A stretch of DNA of 64,000 nt from Ga0077530 sp035565975 (GCA_035565975.1 DATMRT010000043.1:10093-74092), one strand, 5' to 3'; shown: positions 31,264-40,112, counted from the stretch's first letter. The notes: generated by a model not told the origin, from the letters alone. Program-made: numbers and translations.

Positions 31264-32388
31264 ATGAGCAGCAAACTCTTTGCGCCCATCAAGCTTCGTG
31301 ACCTCGAGCTCGCCAACAGGGTCGTCGTCGCGCCCATGTGCCAGTACTCGGCCGAACACGGCAACATGACCGACTGGCACATGCTGCACCTCGGATCGCT
31401 ATCGAACTCCGGTGCCGGCCTCCTCATCGTGGAGGCGACAGGCGTCGAGCTCACCGGACGGATCACCCACGGCTGCACGGCGCTCGCGAACGACGAGAAC
31501 GAGGCGGCGATGAAGCGTGTCGTCGATAGCTGCAAGCGCTATGGCACCGCCAAGATCGGCATTCAACTCGGGCACGCCGGGCGTAAAGCTTCCTGCAAGC
31601 GCCCCTGGGAGAGCAAGGCCCACTCCGACCCGCTCGAGCAGGGCGCCTGGCAGACCAAATCCGCTTCGGCCATTCCTTTCGGTCCCGGATGGCACACGCC
31701 CGAAGCCTACACGCTTCCCGAGATTGAGGCGCTGAAGGCCGCTTTCGTCGAGGCGACCAAGCGGGCGGACCGCATCGGCTTCGACCTGATCGAGATCCAC
31801 GGTGCGCACGGCTACCTGCTGCACCAGTTCATCTCGCCGCTCTCGAACAAGCGCACGGATCAGTACGGCGGCAGCCGGGAGAACCGTATCCGCCTGCCGC
31901 TCGAGATATTCGCCGCCATGCGCGAGGTCTGGCCCAAGCACAAACCGCTCGGCATCCGCATCTCGGCCGTCGACTGGATGCCTGACGGTCTTCAGATCGA
32001 GGACTCCGTCTTCTTTGCGCAAAAGCTCAAGGAGGCAGGGTGTGACTTCATCGACGTTTCCTCCGGCGGCAATCATCCCGACCAGAAGATCCAGCTTGGC
32101 CCCGGCTATCAGGTGCCCTTTGCCGAGGCCATCAGGAAGGCGACGGGCATCGCCACCATGACCGTGGGGCTCATCACCGAGCCGGAGCAAGCCGAGGCGA
32201 TCGTCGCCAACGGTCAGGCGGATATGGTCGCGCTCGCGCGCGGATTCCTCGATGACCCGCACTGGGCATGGCACGCCGCGTGGAAGCTCGGTGCCGACGT
32301 GCCGGTGTCGGTCCAGTACGCCCGCGCCACGATCAAGACATGGCCGCCAGCTAAGAGGTACGTGCCCGCTGCGAAAGCGGCGGAGTAG
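31264..32388 (+). CDS. Old Yellow Enzyme family NADPH-dependent flavin oxidoreductase (YqjM-like)
   Basis: 374 residues. FMN-dependent ene-reductase TIM barrel. Class III/YqjM markers are visible: the redox cysteine and tyrosine in VVAPMCQYSA near residue 25, LGHAGRKAS near 102, the substrate-binding pair HGAHGYLLHQFISPLSN near 180, and the phosphate-binding TVGLIT and ALARGFLDDPHW near the C-terminus. Such enzymes reduce activated C=C bonds of enones or nitro compounds. A small tyrosine-phosphatase-like gene follows after 13 bases and may be co-transcribed. ATG 31264 is preceded by GAGAAGGGAAAG. Confidence 0.92.
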   Translation: MSSKLFAPIKLRDLELANRVVVAPMCQYSAEHGNMTDWHMLHLGSLSNSGAGLLIVEATGVELTGRITHGCTALANDENEAAMKRVVDSCKRYGTAKIGIQLGHAGRKASCKRPWESKAHSDPLEQGAWQTKSASAIPFGPGWHTPEAYTLPEIEALKAAFVEATKRADRIGFDLIEIHGAHGYLLHQFISPLSNKRTDQYGGSRENRIRLPLEIFAAMREVWPKHKPLGIRISAVDWMPDGLQIEDSVFFAQKLKEAGCDFIDVSSGGNHPDQKIQLGPGYQVPFAEAIRKATGIATMTVGLITEPEQAEAIVANGQADMVALARGFLDDPHWAWHAAWKLGADVPVSVQYARATIKTWPPAKRYVPAAKAAE

Positions 32389-32401
32389 TTGACGAGGCCT
32401 C

Positions 32402-32911
32402 ATGCAGCCAACGGTTTACTGGGTTCGCGACCTCGCGCGCGGCCGGCTGGCGGTGGTTACGCGGCCTGATCCCGCCTATGGGCTTCCGCAGCAGATGAAG
32501 TCCCTGCGGGATGATGGCCTCGACGTGCTCGTGAGCATGCTCCAGTCCGATGAGGCCATTCGTCTCGGTCTGGCGTGGGAGGCGAACGTGGCGGCGGATG
32601 CCGGTCTCGTCTTCCACAACCTGCCGACGGGTGATTTCGGTGTTCCGTCGTCGTTCGAGAGCGCGGGTACGCTGGTCGCTGCCGTCGCTGCGGAGATTGC
32701 GGGAGGCCGCGCCGTCGGCGTGCACTGCTTTGCAGGCCGCGGCCGCTCGCCGCTCTTCGCCGCCTGCGTCCTCGTCCATCTCGGCGCCCAGCCGGACGCG
32801 GCCATCGAGGCTGTGGCGCAGGCGCGCGGCCGGCGCGTTCCGGAGACGGACGCCCAGCGCCAGTGGATCTTCGACTTTGCGGCATGGCGCCGCGACGCGG
32901 CGCCCGGCTGA
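32402..32911 (+). CDS. Dual-specificity/tyrosine phosphatase-like protein
   Basis: 169 residues. The PTP loop HCFAGRGRS fits HCX5R(S/T) with Cys109 and Arg115; a candidate general acid is the Asp in LPTGDFGVP near residue 80. The start, YWVRDLARGRLAVVTRPDPAYGLPQQMKSLRDDGLDVLVSML, resembles small cytoplasmic DSP-type phosphatases of alphaproteobacteria. No signal peptide. It follows the Old Yellow Enzyme gene by 13 bases. Target is unknown. Confidence 0.8.
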   Translation: MQPTVYWVRDLARGRLAVVTRPDPAYGLPQQMKSLRDDGLDVLVSMLQSDEAIRLGLAWEANVAADAGLVFHNLPTGDFGVPSSFESAGTLVAAVAAEIAGGRAVGVHCFAGRGRSPLFAACVLVHLGAQPDAAIEAVAQARGRRVPETDAQRQWIFDFAAWRRDAAPG

Positions 32912-33234
32912 GGGGCGTTGCTGCAAGGCAGGCAAAAAGAATATAATAAACAATACGAATTGCGGGCCCGGCGGCGACGGATTGGCAGTCGCTCATGCGT
33001 TCTAATGCATGCGCGGGGCGGGCGATCACGGGGCCTCAATACCTCGTGATGAACGTGCCTCAGTAGTAGAGCGCGCCGCTCATCAGGCGTACTGTGCCAG
33101 CAACTTGATGAACCTTATCCGCGAGGTGGACGACCAGGGCACGATACGCGCCCACATCCTTCGCGGAAACTATCCGCGTCATCCGGCATTACAGTATCCA
33201 ATGGCCTGCGTTGGCGCGAAGAGAGGGAATAGCT
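32912..33234. other. Intergenic region upstream of rpoH
   Basis: 323 bases. An AT-rich patch at 32936-32960 with a clean TATAAT box stands out in otherwise GC-rich DNA and is listed as a promoter. The remaining ~270 bases form a long leader, with no recognisable gene; short frames here lack coding features. Confidence 0.5.
32918..32947 (+). promoter_or_regulatory. Candidate housekeeping promoter of rpoH
   Basis: TTGCTG (32918-32923) is followed after 18 bases by a perfect TATAAT (32942-32947). It would give a leader of about 280 bases before the rpoH ATG, long enough for regulatory RNA structure. Confidence 0.5.
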
Positions 33235-34125
33235 ATGGCGACCAAAGCACTTCCGGTCGTAGCTTCAGGCTCGGCCGGCCTGTCCCGCTACCTCGAGGAG
33301 ATTCGTCGGTTCCCGATGCTGGAGCCGAACGAGGAATACATGCTGGCCAAGCGATGGCAGCAGCATGAGGACACCGAGGCGGCGCACAAGCTCGTAACGT
33401 CACATCTCCGCCTCGTTGGCCGCATTGCCATGGGCTATCGCGGCTACGGTCTCCCCATGGGCGAGGTCATCTCCGAGGGCAACGTCGGCCTCATGCAGGC
33501 CGTGAAGCGGTTCGATCCCGATAAGGGCTTCCGCCTCGCTACCTATGCCATGTGGTGGATCCGGGCCTCGATCCAGGAATACATCCTGCGCTCGTGGAGC
33601 CTCGTGAAGATGGGCACCACCGCGTCGCAGAAGAAGCTGTTCTTCAACCTGCGTCGCGTGAAGGGCCAGATCCAGGCCATCGAGGAAGGCGAGTTGAGGC
33701 CCGACCAGGTCAAGGAGATCGCCAACAAGCTCGGCGTGAGCGAGGAGGACGTGGTCTCCATGAACCGCCGCCTCGGCGGCGATGCCTCGCTCAATGCCCC
33801 GGTTCGCGCTGACGCCGAGTCAGGTGAGTGGCAGGACTGGCTCGTCGACGAGACACCTGATCAGGAGGAGCAACTCGCCGAAAGCGAGGAGCTGACCCTG
33901 CGCCGCGGCTTGCTAGAGAATGCGCTGAAAACGCTCACGGACCGTGAGCGCCAGATCTTCGAGGCCCGTCGTCTCCGCGACGATCCAGCAACGCTCGAAG
34001 ACCTCTCGACGGAGTTCGGCGTATCGCGCGAGCGCATCCGGCAGATCGAGGTGCGTGCCTTCGAGAAGGTCCAGCGGGCCGTGCAGAAGGCCAATTCGAA
34101 GATCGAGGCCGGCGCCGCGGCTTGA
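33235..34125 (+). CDS. rpoH: RNA polymerase heat-shock sigma factor RpoH (sigma-32)
   Basis: 296 residues from ATG 33235, with GAGAGGGA upstream; an in-frame TTG at 33211 is less likely. Region 2 (LVTSHLRLVGRIAMGYRGYGLPMGEVISEGNVGLMQAVKRFDPDKGFRLATYAMWWIRASIQEYILRSWSLVKMGTTASQKK) leads into the RpoH box QKKLFFNLRR near residue 135, which separates RpoH from RpoD. Region 4 has ERIRQIEVRAFEKVQRA. It directs transcription of heat-shock genes; a matching promoter precedes hsp20 in this window (21451-21479). Many alphaproteobacteria carry two RpoH copies, so this may not be the only one. A strong terminator follows. Confidence 0.96.
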   Translation: MATKALPVVASGSAGLSRYLEEIRRFPMLEPNEEYMLAKRWQQHEDTEAAHKLVTSHLRLVGRIAMGYRGYGLPMGEVISEGNVGLMQAVKRFDPDKGFRLATYAMWWIRASIQEYILRSWSLVKMGTTASQKKLFFNLRRVKGQIQAIEEGELRPDQVKEIANKLGVSEEDVVSMNRRLGGDASLNAPVRADAESGEWQDWLVDETPDQEEQLAESEELTLRRGLLENALKTLTDRERQIFEARRLRDDPATLEDLSTEFGVSRERIRQIEVRAFEKVQRAVQKANSKIEAGAAA

Positions 34126-34154
34126 GCCGCACGGCGCCAGTCAAGCAATACGAT

Positions 34155-34192
34155 CGGGCGCCCTGGGTTCTCCAGCGGCGCCCGTTCTTATT
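34155..34192 (+). terminator. Rho-independent terminator of rpoH
   Basis: CGGGCGCC (34155-34162) and GGCGCCCG (34177-34184) are perfect inverted copies, extended by TGG/CCA around a GTTCT loop, and followed by TTCTTATT. It lies 30 bases past the rpoH stop and can also stop the convergent monooxygenase operon. Confidence 0.85.
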
Positions 34193-34201
34193 GCCGAGCG
34201 G

Positions 34202-35845
34202 TCAACCGAAGGCGATTTCCTTGTAGCCGCCGGCCGCGACGCGGTCACACCAAGCGCGGTAGTCCGGTGCGGAGCCGCTGTATCGCGCGACTATCCGTTC
34301 GGTTTTGCCATCGACATTGCGATTGACGCCCGTCATCCAGGAGTCGACCTCATTGCTCAGCAGACCGACGCCGCACGCGTGCACGTTCTCGGTCCATGCG
34401 GCGACGGCTTCCGGTGTGGCTTCGGCGCGTTCGAGACCGCGCTCCTGCATGTACCGGATGAGATCGGTCACCCACTCGACGTTGTACTCGATGCTCCGCG
34501 GAATATTGCCGAGCGCGGTGTGCGGGCCGATGATCATGAACATGTTGGGATAGCCTTCGACCTGCATACCGACGAAGGTCTTGGGGCCACCCTTCCAGTC
34601 GTCCTTGAGGCGACGTCCGTCCTTGCCGCGGAAATCGATGGCGTCGAAGGCACCCGTCAGCGCGTCGAAGCCCGTCGCGTAGATGATCATGTCGACTTCA
34701 TATTCGGCATCACTCGTCTTGACGCCCTTTTCGGTGATGCGCGCGATGGGCGTCTCGCTGATATCGACGAGCTTCACATTCGGCTGGTTGTAGACTTCGA
34801 AATACCCGCTCTCGAGCGGTACGCGCCTCGTGCCGAAGCCGTGGTTCTTCGGGATCAGCTTCTCGGCGATCACGGGATCTTTCACGCGTTCGCGGATTTT
34901 GCGCGCGACGAATTCGGAGATGAGAGCATTCGCCTTCCGGTCCGTCAGGATGTCCCGGAAATTCCCCTGCCAGATGCCGAAGCCCGGCGCCGCATAGAGT
35001 TCCTCGAAGAACGCCTCTCGCTCGGCGTCGGTCACGTCGAAGATGCTGCGCGGATCGGCGGTGTGGATGAAGCAGCCGGCGGTCTCCTTGCAGCGCGCGA
35101 AGATCTCGTCGTAGCGCGCCTTGATGCCCTCCATGGTCGCCTTGTCGATCTTGCTGTTGTGGAGGGGCGCGCTCCAATTCGGCGTGCGCTGGAAGATGGT
35201 GAGATGGCCGACGGTCTTTGCGACTTCCTGGATCGTCTGGATGCCGGTCGCGCCGGTACCGATGACTGCGACGCGCTTGCCTTCGAACGAGACGGGTTCA
35301 TGCGGCCACTGTGCGGTATGGAACGAGGGGCCTTTGAAATCCCCGATGCCTTCGACACGCGGCATGGTGGGCACTGAAAGAGCACCGATGGCCGTGACCA
35401 GAAGGCGCGCCGTGTGCTTGCTGCCGTCTTCGAGCGTGATCTCCCAGCCCGGAAGCTGGTCCTTGTAATGCGCGGCTTTCACGCGGGCCTTGAACTGGAT
35501 ATTGCGGCGCACGTCGAACTTGTCGGCGACGTACCGAAGATAGCGCAACGTCTCCGGCTGCGGAGAGAAGTGCTCGGTCCAGTCCCACTCCTGCAGCAAT
35601 TCCTTGGAGAAGGAATAGCCGTAGGACCAGCTCTCGGAATCGAAGCGGGCGCCCGGATAGCGGTTCCAATACCAAGTACCGCCGACATCCGTGCCCGCCT
35701 CGAAAACCCGTACGTTGAGGCCCAGCTCGTCGCGCAACTTGATGAGCTGGTACATTCCGGAGATGCCGGCACCGATAACGATCGCATCATAGTCGAGCCC
35801 TGCGACACGATCGGCGCGGGCATCGGTCATCTCAACGGCAGTCAC
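34202..35845 (-). CDS. Baeyer-Villiger-type flavin monooxygenase
   Basis: 547 residues. FAD-binding GAGISGMYQL near residue 25 and NADPH-binding GTGATGIQTI near 190 flank the BVMO fingerprint FKGPSFHTAQWP (FXGXXXHXXXW). Further signatures are VGGTWYWNRYPGARFDSESW and ATGFDALTGAFD near 385. Such enzymes insert oxygen next to a ketone to give esters or lactones, or oxidise heteroatoms; the closest functional group is cyclohexanone/phenylacetone monooxygenase. It is the last gene of an operon with a split ThDP decarboxylase and an LLM-class flavin oxidoreductase, so its substrate is likely linked to theirs. Confidence 0.92.
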   Translation of the reverse strand: MTAVEMTDARADRVAGLDYDAIVIGAGISGMYQLIKLRDELGLNVRVFEAGTDVGGTWYWNRYPGARFDSESWSYGYSFSKELLQEWDWTEHFSPQPETLRYLRYVADKFDVRRNIQFKARVKAAHYKDQLPGWEITLEDGSKHTARLLVTAIGALSVPTMPRVEGIGDFKGPSFHTAQWPHEPVSFEGKRVAVIGTGATGIQTIQEVAKTVGHLTIFQRTPNWSAPLHNSKIDKATMEGIKARYDEIFARCKETAGCFIHTADPRSIFDVTDAEREAFFEELYAAPGFGIWQGNFRDILTDRKANALISEFVARKIRERVKDPVIAEKLIPKNHGFGTRRVPLESGYFEVYNQPNVKLVDISETPIARITEKGVKTSDAEYEVDMIIYATGFDALTGAFDAIDFRGKDGRRLKDDWKGGPKTFVGMQVEGYPNMFMIIGPHTALGNIPRSIEYNVEWVTDLIRYMQERGLERAEATPEAVAAWTENVHACGVGLLSNEVDSWMTGVNRNVDGKTERIVARYSGSAPDYRAWCDRVAAGGYKEIAFG

Positions 35846-35873
35846 TTCGGATCTCCCAGATCAGTTCGGTCTA

Positions 35874-36485
35874 TCAGGGTTTTTCGACGCCGACGGCAAT
35901 GCGGAAACGATGCGCAATCGCCGCGCCATCCTTCACCGGCAGCGCCCATGGGTCCTCGGTGATCGCGATCTTGGCCACCGCGAACGTCGGGCCTGGCGTT
36001 TTGAACATCAGCTCGGCGAGCGCGCCGACTTGCGACTCCTCGGTCACGAGCAGCGTCTTCTGGATGCCGAAGCCCTCGGCGACCTTGCACATGTCCGTGC
36101 GCGCGCCCGTGAGACCGTGCTGGCGGCCCGTCTCCCCAAAGTGCTCGTTGTCGAGGACAAGAATGCCGAGGTTCTGCGGCGCCTGATCGGCAACGACGCC
36201 GAGCGAGCCGATGCCCATCATCATCTCGCCGTCGCCCGTAATGGCGAGCACGCGGCGGTCCGGCTGGGCGAGCGCGATACCGAGCGCAGTCGAAACGGCG
36301 AGGCCCATGCCACCCCACGAGTAGAGGTACTCGGGCTGATCGCCGGCGGCGGAGATGTCCCATGTCGGGCTGCCGAGGCCCGGCACGACAAGCGCATTGC
36401 CGCGGTACTTGAGCAGCTCGGCGACGAACGGGCGCCGCTTGATCTTGTTCGGCGCAGGGCTTGCGGGTTTGGTGGTCGAGGTCAT
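35874..36485 (-). CDS. ThDP-dependent decarboxylase, beta (PP-domain) subunit, ComE-like
   Basis: 203 residues from ATG 36485. It has only the pyrophosphate-binding domain of ThDP enzymes: the GDG...N motif reads ITGDGEMMMGIGSLGVVADQAPQNLGILVLDNEHFGETG, with GDG near residue 86 and the Asn about 28 residues later. WGGMGLAVSTALGIALAQPDRRV precedes it. Subunits this short pair with a separate PYR-domain subunit, as in sulfopyruvate decarboxylase ComDE and phosphonopyruvate decarboxylase-like enzymes. The partner gene ends 11 bases upstream. The 2-oxoacid substrate is not known. Confidence 0.85.
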   Translation of the reverse strand: MTSTTKPASPAPNKIKRRPFVAELLKYRGNALVVPGLGSPTWDISAAGDQPEYLYSWGGMGLAVSTALGIALAQPDRRVLAITGDGEMMMGIGSLGVVADQAPQNLGILVLDNEHFGETGRQHGLTGARTDMCKVAEGFGIQKTLLVTEESQVGALAELMFKTPGPTFAVAKIAITEDPWALPVKDGAAIAHRFRIAVGVEKP

Positions 36486-36496
36486 GTCGCTGGCCC

Positions 36497-37024
36497 TTAT
36501 TTCTGTCCGAAACCTTTGGCGCCGATCACGCGCTGGCTCACCAGCACGGCGGCCGAGAGGCGCCCATGAAACGCGATGTCCGCCGCCGCGGCGAATGTCT
36601 CTCCGATCTCGTCTGCGTGCTCGACGGGGAAGCAGCGCACGCCGACGGCCTCCAAAACCGTGCGGGTCGCCTGGCCCATGGGCACCTGCCAGGGATTGAA
36701 CTCGCCCCACTGGCCGCGCATCGTCACGAGCATCAGGCAGGGTGCGCGCATGGTCACGGGAATGCCGAGCGCGTTGATGCAGTTGCCGACGCCCGAGGAC
36801 TGCATGGCGATCATGGCACGCTTGCCGCCGAGCCATTGGCCCGTCGCAACGCCGATGCCCTCCTCCTCGGTCGAGAGCGTCACGAGGCGCATGTCCTTGT
36901 CGGCGACGACCATGTTCAGAAGCTGGGTGAGCCCACCGTCCGGGATGGTGGCGACGGTCGCGATATCCCGCTTTTTCATCTCGGCGAAGACATCGTCGGA
37001 CCAGGTCCGGGTCTTTGTGGTCAT
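36497..37024 (-). CDS. ThDP-dependent decarboxylase, alpha (PYR-domain) subunit, ComD-like
   Basis: 175 residues from ATG 37024. It carries the pyrimidine-binding domain: the catalytic Glu in TLSTEEEGIGVATG near residue 53, and AMIAMQSSGVGNCINALG and PCLMLVTMRGQWGEFNPWQVPMGQATR after it, as in sulfopyruvate decarboxylase alpha chains. Together with the beta gene 11 bases downstream it would make an alpha2beta2 decarboxylase in the cytoplasm. Neighbouring oxidoreductases suggest a role in breaking down an organic acid. No ribosome binding site of note before the ATG, so coupling to the LLM gene 34 bases upstream is likely. Confidence 0.85.
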   Translation of the reverse strand: MTTKTRTWSDDVFAEMKKRDIATVATIPDGGLTQLLNMVVADKDMRLVTLSTEEEGIGVATGQWLGGKRAMIAMQSSGVGNCINALGIPVTMRAPCLMLVTMRGQWGEFNPWQVPMGQATRTVLEAVGVRCFPVEHADEIGETFAAAADIAFHGRLSAAVLVSQRVIGAKGFGQK

Positions 37025-37058
37025 GAGTGTTTCAGTGTCCGTATCGTTGTGTATTCCA

Positions 37059-38273
37059 TCAGCTCTTGCCGTCGTCGCGCGCGCCGGTGAGGCGCGAACG
37101 ATACCCTTCGGGGAGGGCCTTGCCGCCCGCCTCGTACGCCTTCTCGATCGCCTTGACGTTCGGGGCGAAGATCGTGCCGCGGTTATCACGACACCAATCG
37201 CGCGAGGCGATGACCGTGTCGAGCGAGCCCTGGAATTTCGGCATGACCCAGCGCGCGAACAGCTCGAAGCTGCGGAAGGTGTCCTCCCTGTTCGCCCACT
37301 CGTGCGCGCGGAACATGACGCCGCCGATGCCTCCTTTGCTAGCGGCAATCATACGTTCGATGCCCTTGGTGATCGTCTCCGGCGAGCCGACAAGCGTATT
37401 GCCGGCCTTGACGCCCTCGCGGAGCGGGTCTTGCGACCGCCCTGGTGGCCGACCCAGCGTCTCCTCGAAGTACGTGACCGTTTCCTCGCGCTCGCCGTAC
37501 GCCACATCGCGCAGCGCCCGCTCGTCGTCCTCGGCGCAGTGCATGTTGACGACGAGGCGCCAATCTTTGCGGTTCATGGTGTGGCCGTGCTTGGCCGCCT
37601 CATCCTCGGCGATCTTCCAGTGCGCGGGAAGCGCGTCGACGCCGCCCGGCAGGCCGGCGCCGAGCGACAGCACGCCGAGCCCGAACTTGCCTGCCGCCTG
37701 CATGCCTGCCGGCGATTGCGTGCTCGCGACCGCGATCGGGAAATGCGGATCGGTATAGGGTGCGAGATGAAGGCGCGCCTCGCGCATCTCGAACCAGTCG
37801 GTCTTCATGGTGACCGGCTCCTCGCACTTGAGGAGCTGCATGATGGCATCGAGCGCCTCCATCATGCGCGGGCGCTGGGTCTCGGCCTCGATCGCGAGCA
37901 TGTAGGCGTCCGACGTCAGCGCGCCGGGGCCGCATCCGAGCATGGCGCGACCCTTGGTCATGTGGTCGAGCTGCACGAAGCGCTGCGCGACCAGGAAGGG
38001 ATGGTGATAGGGGAGGCTCGTCACGCCGGACCCGAGACGGATGTTCTTCGTGCGCTCTGCCGCGGCGGCGATGAACAGCTCCGGGCTCGCGATGAGCTCC
38101 CAGCCCGCCGAGTGATGCTCGCCAATCCAGGCCTCGTCGTAGCCGAGATGGTCGAGGTGCGAGATCAGATCCATGTCGCGGGCCATGGCGAGCGTCGGGT
38201 TGTCGCCGGCGCGGTGGAACGGCGCCAGAAAGATGCCGAAGATCAGGCCGCGGTGGGGGCCCCGTTGAACCAT
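37059..38273 (-). CDS. LLM-class flavin-dependent oxidoreductase
   Basis: 404 residues from ATG 38273, with GGGGAAA a good distance upstream. A luciferase-like TIM barrel: the N-terminus RGLIFGIFLAPFHRAGDNPTLAMARDMDLISHLDHLGYDEAWIGEHHSAGWE and the later RLGSGVTSLPYHHPFLVAQRFVQLDHMTKGRAMLGCGPG are characteristic, as is GNTLVGSPETITKGIERM near the C-terminus. These FMN-reduced-dependent monooxygenases or F420-type relatives oxidise sulfonates, alkanes or similar. It is the first gene of the operon with the ThDP decarboxylase pair and the BVMO. No flavin reductase is adjacent, which such monooxygenases need. Confidence 0.9.
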   Translation of the reverse strand: MVQRGPHRGLIFGIFLAPFHRAGDNPTLAMARDMDLISHLDHLGYDEAWIGEHHSAGWELIASPELFIAAAAERTKNIRLGSGVTSLPYHHPFLVAQRFVQLDHMTKGRAMLGCGPGALTSDAYMLAIEAETQRPRMMEALDAIMQLLKCEEPVTMKTDWFEMREARLHLAPYTDPHFPIAVASTQSPAGMQAAGKFGLGVLSLGAGLPGGVDALPAHWKIAEDEAAKHGHTMNRKDWRLVVNMHCAEDDERALRDVAYGEREETVTYFEETLGRPPGRSQDPLREGVKAGNTLVGSPETITKGIERMIAASKGGIGGVMFRAHEWANREDTFRSFELFARWVMPKFQGSLDTVIASRDWCRDNRGTIFAPNVKAIEKAYEAGGKALPEGYRSRLTGARDDGKS

Positions 38274-38548
38274 GTCTCGTTTCCCCGTGCTCTTGCTGTC
38301 GGCCAGGGAGCCGCAGCGAAAATTTCGTGCGTGTCCGGATATGTGCTGCAACCTAGCGGCACAGGGCGGTCAATGCCAGTCCAAGACATGAGCAGCCCGC
38401 GAAGACCGGCCCGCGTCCAGCGCAGCGCTAGAATGGGGTTTCCGGGCTATGAAGCTCCTGAAATCCCCTTGCCCGCGAATGCGAACGGCAGGACAGTTAA
38501 GACCTAAAGCGACTCGTCCGCCGCGCCCACCGAGAGACAATCCCGCCC

Positions 38549-39451
38549 ATGGCCAAACAGGATAACCCCGTGCCCTCCATGACCGGCTTCGGCGCCGACG
38601 AAGGCCGTCATGGCACGGTGGCATGGCGCTGGGACATCCGCAGCGTCAACGGCAAGGGCCTCGATGTGCGGCTCAGGCTGGCGCCCGGGCATGAGGCTCT
38701 CGAGCCGCGCCTGCGCGAGCGGATCGGCGCGCGTCTCACCCGCGGCAACGTGTCCGTCAGCCTCAACGTCGCGCGGGACAGCGGCGGTGGCGAGCTCACC
38801 ATCAACGAGACGGCGCTCGCCCAGGTCCTGGCACTCGCCGAGCGGCTGAGCGCGCGCGGCAATTTCGCGCCGATGAGCGTCGAGGGGTTGCTCGCCCTGC
38901 GCGGCGTCATCGAGCTTGCCGAAGGCGAGGAGGATCAGGCGGCCATGGAAGCCCGCCACGCTGCCATGCTCGCCAGTTTCGACCGCGCCTTGGACCAACT
39001 GGTCGAGTCGCGCCTCGCCGAGGGGCGCCGCCTCGCGCCGGTCATCGAGGATCAGTTGACCTCGATCGCCGCGCTCGTCGAGACGATCGCGGCCTCCCCG
39101 TCCCGGTCGCCCGAGGCGATCAGGGCACGTCTCAAGGAGCAGGTGTCGCGCCTCCTCGATACCGGTACGCCGCTCGACGATGCGCGCCTGCACCAGGAAG
39201 CGGCGCTGCTTGCCGTCAAGGCCGATGTCGAGGAAGAGCTGCAACGCCTGCGTGCCCACGTCGCGGCGGCGCGCGAGCTCATGGCGGGCGGCAAGCCAGC
39301 CGGGCGCCGGCTCGACTTTCTGGCACAGGAGTTCAACCGCGAGGCCAATACCACCTGCTCGAAAGCCAATGACATCGAGACGACGCGCGCGGGTCTCGCG
39401 CTCAAAGCCGTGATCGAGCAGATGCGCGAGCAGATCCAGAACATCGAATAG
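38549..39451 (+). CDS. yicC: YicC family endoribonuclease-like protein
   Basis: 300 residues. The N-terminal motif SMTGFGADEG and the following VNGKGLDVRLRLAPGHEALEPRLRERI, and the C-terminal DUF1732 end GRRLDFLAQEFNREANTTCSKANDIETTRAGLALKAVIEQMREQIQNIE, are diagnostic. YicC proteins are conserved cytoplasmic stress-induced proteins with endoribonuclease activity toward some small RNAs. The gene is followed by gmk after eight bases, the widely conserved order. The 275 bases before it, shared with the divergent LLM operon, show no gene; CTAAAGC at 38504-38510 resembles a half arm of repeat family A. Confidence 0.95.
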   Translation: MAKQDNPVPSMTGFGADEGRHGTVAWRWDIRSVNGKGLDVRLRLAPGHEALEPRLRERIGARLTRGNVSVSLNVARDSGGGELTINETALAQVLALAERLSARGNFAPMSVEGLLALRGVIELAEGEEDQAAMEARHAAMLASFDRALDQLVESRLAEGRRLAPVIEDQLTSIAALVETIAASPSRSPEAIRARLKEQVSRLLDTGTPLDDARLHQEAALLAVKADVEEELQRLRAHVAAARELMAGGKPAGRRLDFLAQEFNREANTTCSKANDIETTRAGLALKAVIEQMREQIQNIE

Positions 39452-39459
39452 GGACGGCA

Positions 39460-40110
39460 ATGGTGAGCACACACATGGCGCGGCGTGGCGTGATGCTGGT
39501 GCTGTCGTCGCCTTCGGGCGCCGGCAAAACGACATTGGCCAAGGCCCTGCTTGCAGCCGAGCCCGGCCTCGTCATGTCCGTCTCGGTAACGACGCGCAAA
39601 GCTCGTCCCGGCGAGGTCGACGGCCAGGACTACCATTTTCTCGATGCCCCCGCCTTCGAGCGCATGAGGGAAGAAGGCGACCTTCTGGAATGGGCGCATG
39701 TGCACGGCAATCTCTACGGGACGCCGCGCGGGCCGGTCATGGACGCGTTGAGCGCCGGCCGTGACGTGCTCTTCGACATCGACTGGCAGGGCGCCCAGCA
39801 GCTCGCCGCCTCGGCGCCGGCGGACTTGGTGCGCGTATTCGTCCTGCCGCCATCGGCCGCCGCACTCGGACAGCGACTGCACGCGCGCGCCCAGGATGGT
39901 GCCGACGTCGTTGCGCGACGGCTCGCTGCGGCCGGTGACGAGATCGGCCATTGGCCGGAATACGACTACGTCATCGTCAATGACGTGATCGCCGACAGTC
40001 TTTCCATCCTGCGCGGTGTGCTTTCAGCGGAGCGCCACCGCGCGAGCCGCCAGACCGGGCTGCCCGGCTTTGCGCGCGAGTTGCAGCAAGGGTTGAAGAG
40101 CAACGGCTAA
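39460..40110 (+). CDS. gmk: Guanylate kinase
   Basis: 216 residues. Phosphorylates GMP to GDP with ATP. The P-loop SSPSGAGKTTL is near residue 17; the GMP-binding region includes SVTTRKARPGEVDGQDYHFLD and LEWAHVHGNLYGTPRGPV; VLFDIDWQGAQQL is the next core segment, with the lid and VIVNDVIADSL following. ATG 39460 is preceded by AGGGACGG; an internal ATG 15 bases on is possible. The gene pairs with yicC and is followed at once by a family C repeat whose first hairpin may end the transcript. Confidence 0.97.
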   Translation: MVSTHMARRGVMLVLSSPSGAGKTTLAKALLAAEPGLVMSVSVTTRKARPGEVDGQDYHFLDAPAFERMREEGDLLEWAHVHGNLYGTPRGPVMDALSAGRDVLFDIDWQGAQQLAASAPADLVRVFVLPPSAAALGQRLHARAQDGADVVARRLAAAGDEIGHWPEYDYVIVNDVIADSLSILRGVLSAERHRASRQTGLPGFARELQQGLKSNG

Positions 40111-40112
40111 CC

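Noticed and set aside
38504..38510. CTAAAGC as a further copy of repeat family A
   Set aside because: Only one short half arm with no inverted partner nearby; too short to call a repeat copy.
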